Assembly (NCBI GenBank): GCA_905205995.1
Contig: CAJLFU010000054.1
Coordinates: forward strand, 1 to 12,100
From: an uncultured Haemophilus sp.
Lineage (GTDB): Bacteria; Pseudomonadota; Gammaproteobacteria; Enterobacterales; Pasteurellaceae
DNA length: 12,100 nucleotides
Direction of reading: 5' to 3'
Below, one piece after another: positions 11,765 to 12,100 of the stretch. Each line of letters starts with the position of its first letter. Position 1 is the stretch's first letter. Made by a program: the position numbers and the translations under genes. Under the pieces are notes generated by a model, which did not search any database, had not been told where the DNA came from, and worked only from the letters and a program-made list of their open reading frames with translations.

Positions 11765-12100
11765 TGATCTGCCCCCCAAAAGTTGGACAGGTTAGTTAAC
11801 TTAAATATTGAGCTCGGTATTGCACTGGGCTCAATCCTTTTAAACCAAGTTTAATTCGTTTTTGGTTGTAATACACTAAATATTCTTCAATTTCAGCCTG
11901 TAATTCAGCAATTGAATGATAAGTCCGAGAGTAAAAGCACTCTGATTTTAATATTGCAAAAAAGCTTTCAATCACCGCATTATCGTAGCAATTTCCTCGG
12001 CGACTCATACTTTGCACCGCTTTACCCTCCAACATCTTTACCCATTCCGCCGAGCCATACAATACGCCTTGGTCGCTATGAATAATCGGGCATTCTGTCG
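11765..12100 (-). mobile_element. IS3-family insertion sequence, 3' end only (continues past window)
   Basis: The element's right end is read as TGATCTGCCCCCC followed by AAAAGTTGGACAGG (from 11765), typical of IS3-family terminal repeats. The transposase stop codon is 31 nt inside it. The other end and any target duplication lie outside the window, so the exact boundary is not proved. Confidence 0.8.
11796..12100 (-). CDS. IS3-family transposase OrfB, C-terminal part
   Basis: The frame is open from the right edge to the stop at 11796, giving about 101 residues of the integrase core. HSDQGVLYGS carries the second Asp of the DDE triad. QSMSRRGNCYDNAVIESFF carries the Glu (in VIESFF), and YYNQKRIKLGLKGLSPVQYR is the usual C-terminal end. 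The first Asp, the helix-turn-helix OrfA and the frameshift region are outside the window. A TTG at 12062 is only an internal codon, not a start. No stop or frameshift breaks the visible part, so the element could be intact. Confidence 0.92.
   Translation of the reverse strand, partial: TECPIIHSDQGVLYGSAEWVKMLEGKAVQSMSRRGNCYDNAVIESFFAILKSECFYSRTYHSIAELQAEIEEYLVYYNQKRIKLGLKGLSPVQYRAQYLS

Noticed and set aside
1..12100. CRISPR array, tRNA or rRNA gene, prophage
   Set aside because: No regular spaced repeats, cloverleaf or phage genes were seen on either strand.

Overview
The window most likely comes from a Haemophilus-type member of the Pasteurellaceae. The sequence carries seven exact copies of the 9-bp Haemophilus DNA uptake signal (AAGTGCGGT), two of them paired as inverted repeats in a terminator. 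Its TatC, GdhA and HemB proteins look gamma-proteobacterial. An intact hemB fits a species that makes its own haem, such as H. parainfluenzae, better than haem-requiring H. influenzae; the species call is an inference. Every gene I can support lies on the minus strand, so transcription runs from right to left.

Layout from left to right: (1) 1-565, the N-terminal part of gdhA, cut by the window edge, with its promoter and the hemB terminator in 566-797. (2) 798-3520, hemB and the twin-arginine export genes, transcribed in the order tatA-tatB-tatC-hemB from a clear sigma-70 promoter at 3561-3589. (3) 3721-7732, two tandem BCCT transporter genes. The upstream one (5705-7732) is canonical and BetT-like. 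The downstream one (3721-5640) is a diverged paralogue. Both are followed by the same 44-bp segment holding a terminator arm and a gene 3' end, which shows a tandem duplication. The pair is preceded by an operator-like promoter and a structured leader of about 160 nt. (4) 7987-11614, a compact four-gene operon: an acyl-CoA-dehydrogenase-fold flavoprotein, a periplasmic-binding-protein-fold protein with no signal peptide, a MetE-core (Zn) methyltransferase, and an OsmC-fold protein. A CRP-like site lies upstream. (5) 11765-12100, the 3' end of an IS3-family insertion sequence, cut by the window edge.

The most interesting part is region 4. Three of its four proteins depart from their family norm: the flavoprotein lacks the catalytic Glu, the binding protein is cytoplasmic with no permease or ATPase beside it, and the OsmC-like protein lacks the first redox Cys. 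Together with a folate-type methionine synthase core, this suggests an undescribed oxidative or methyl-transfer route that feeds methionine. The adjacent BCCT carriers transport methylated compounds (betaine, choline and similar) and could be its supply, but that link is only inferred from proximity.
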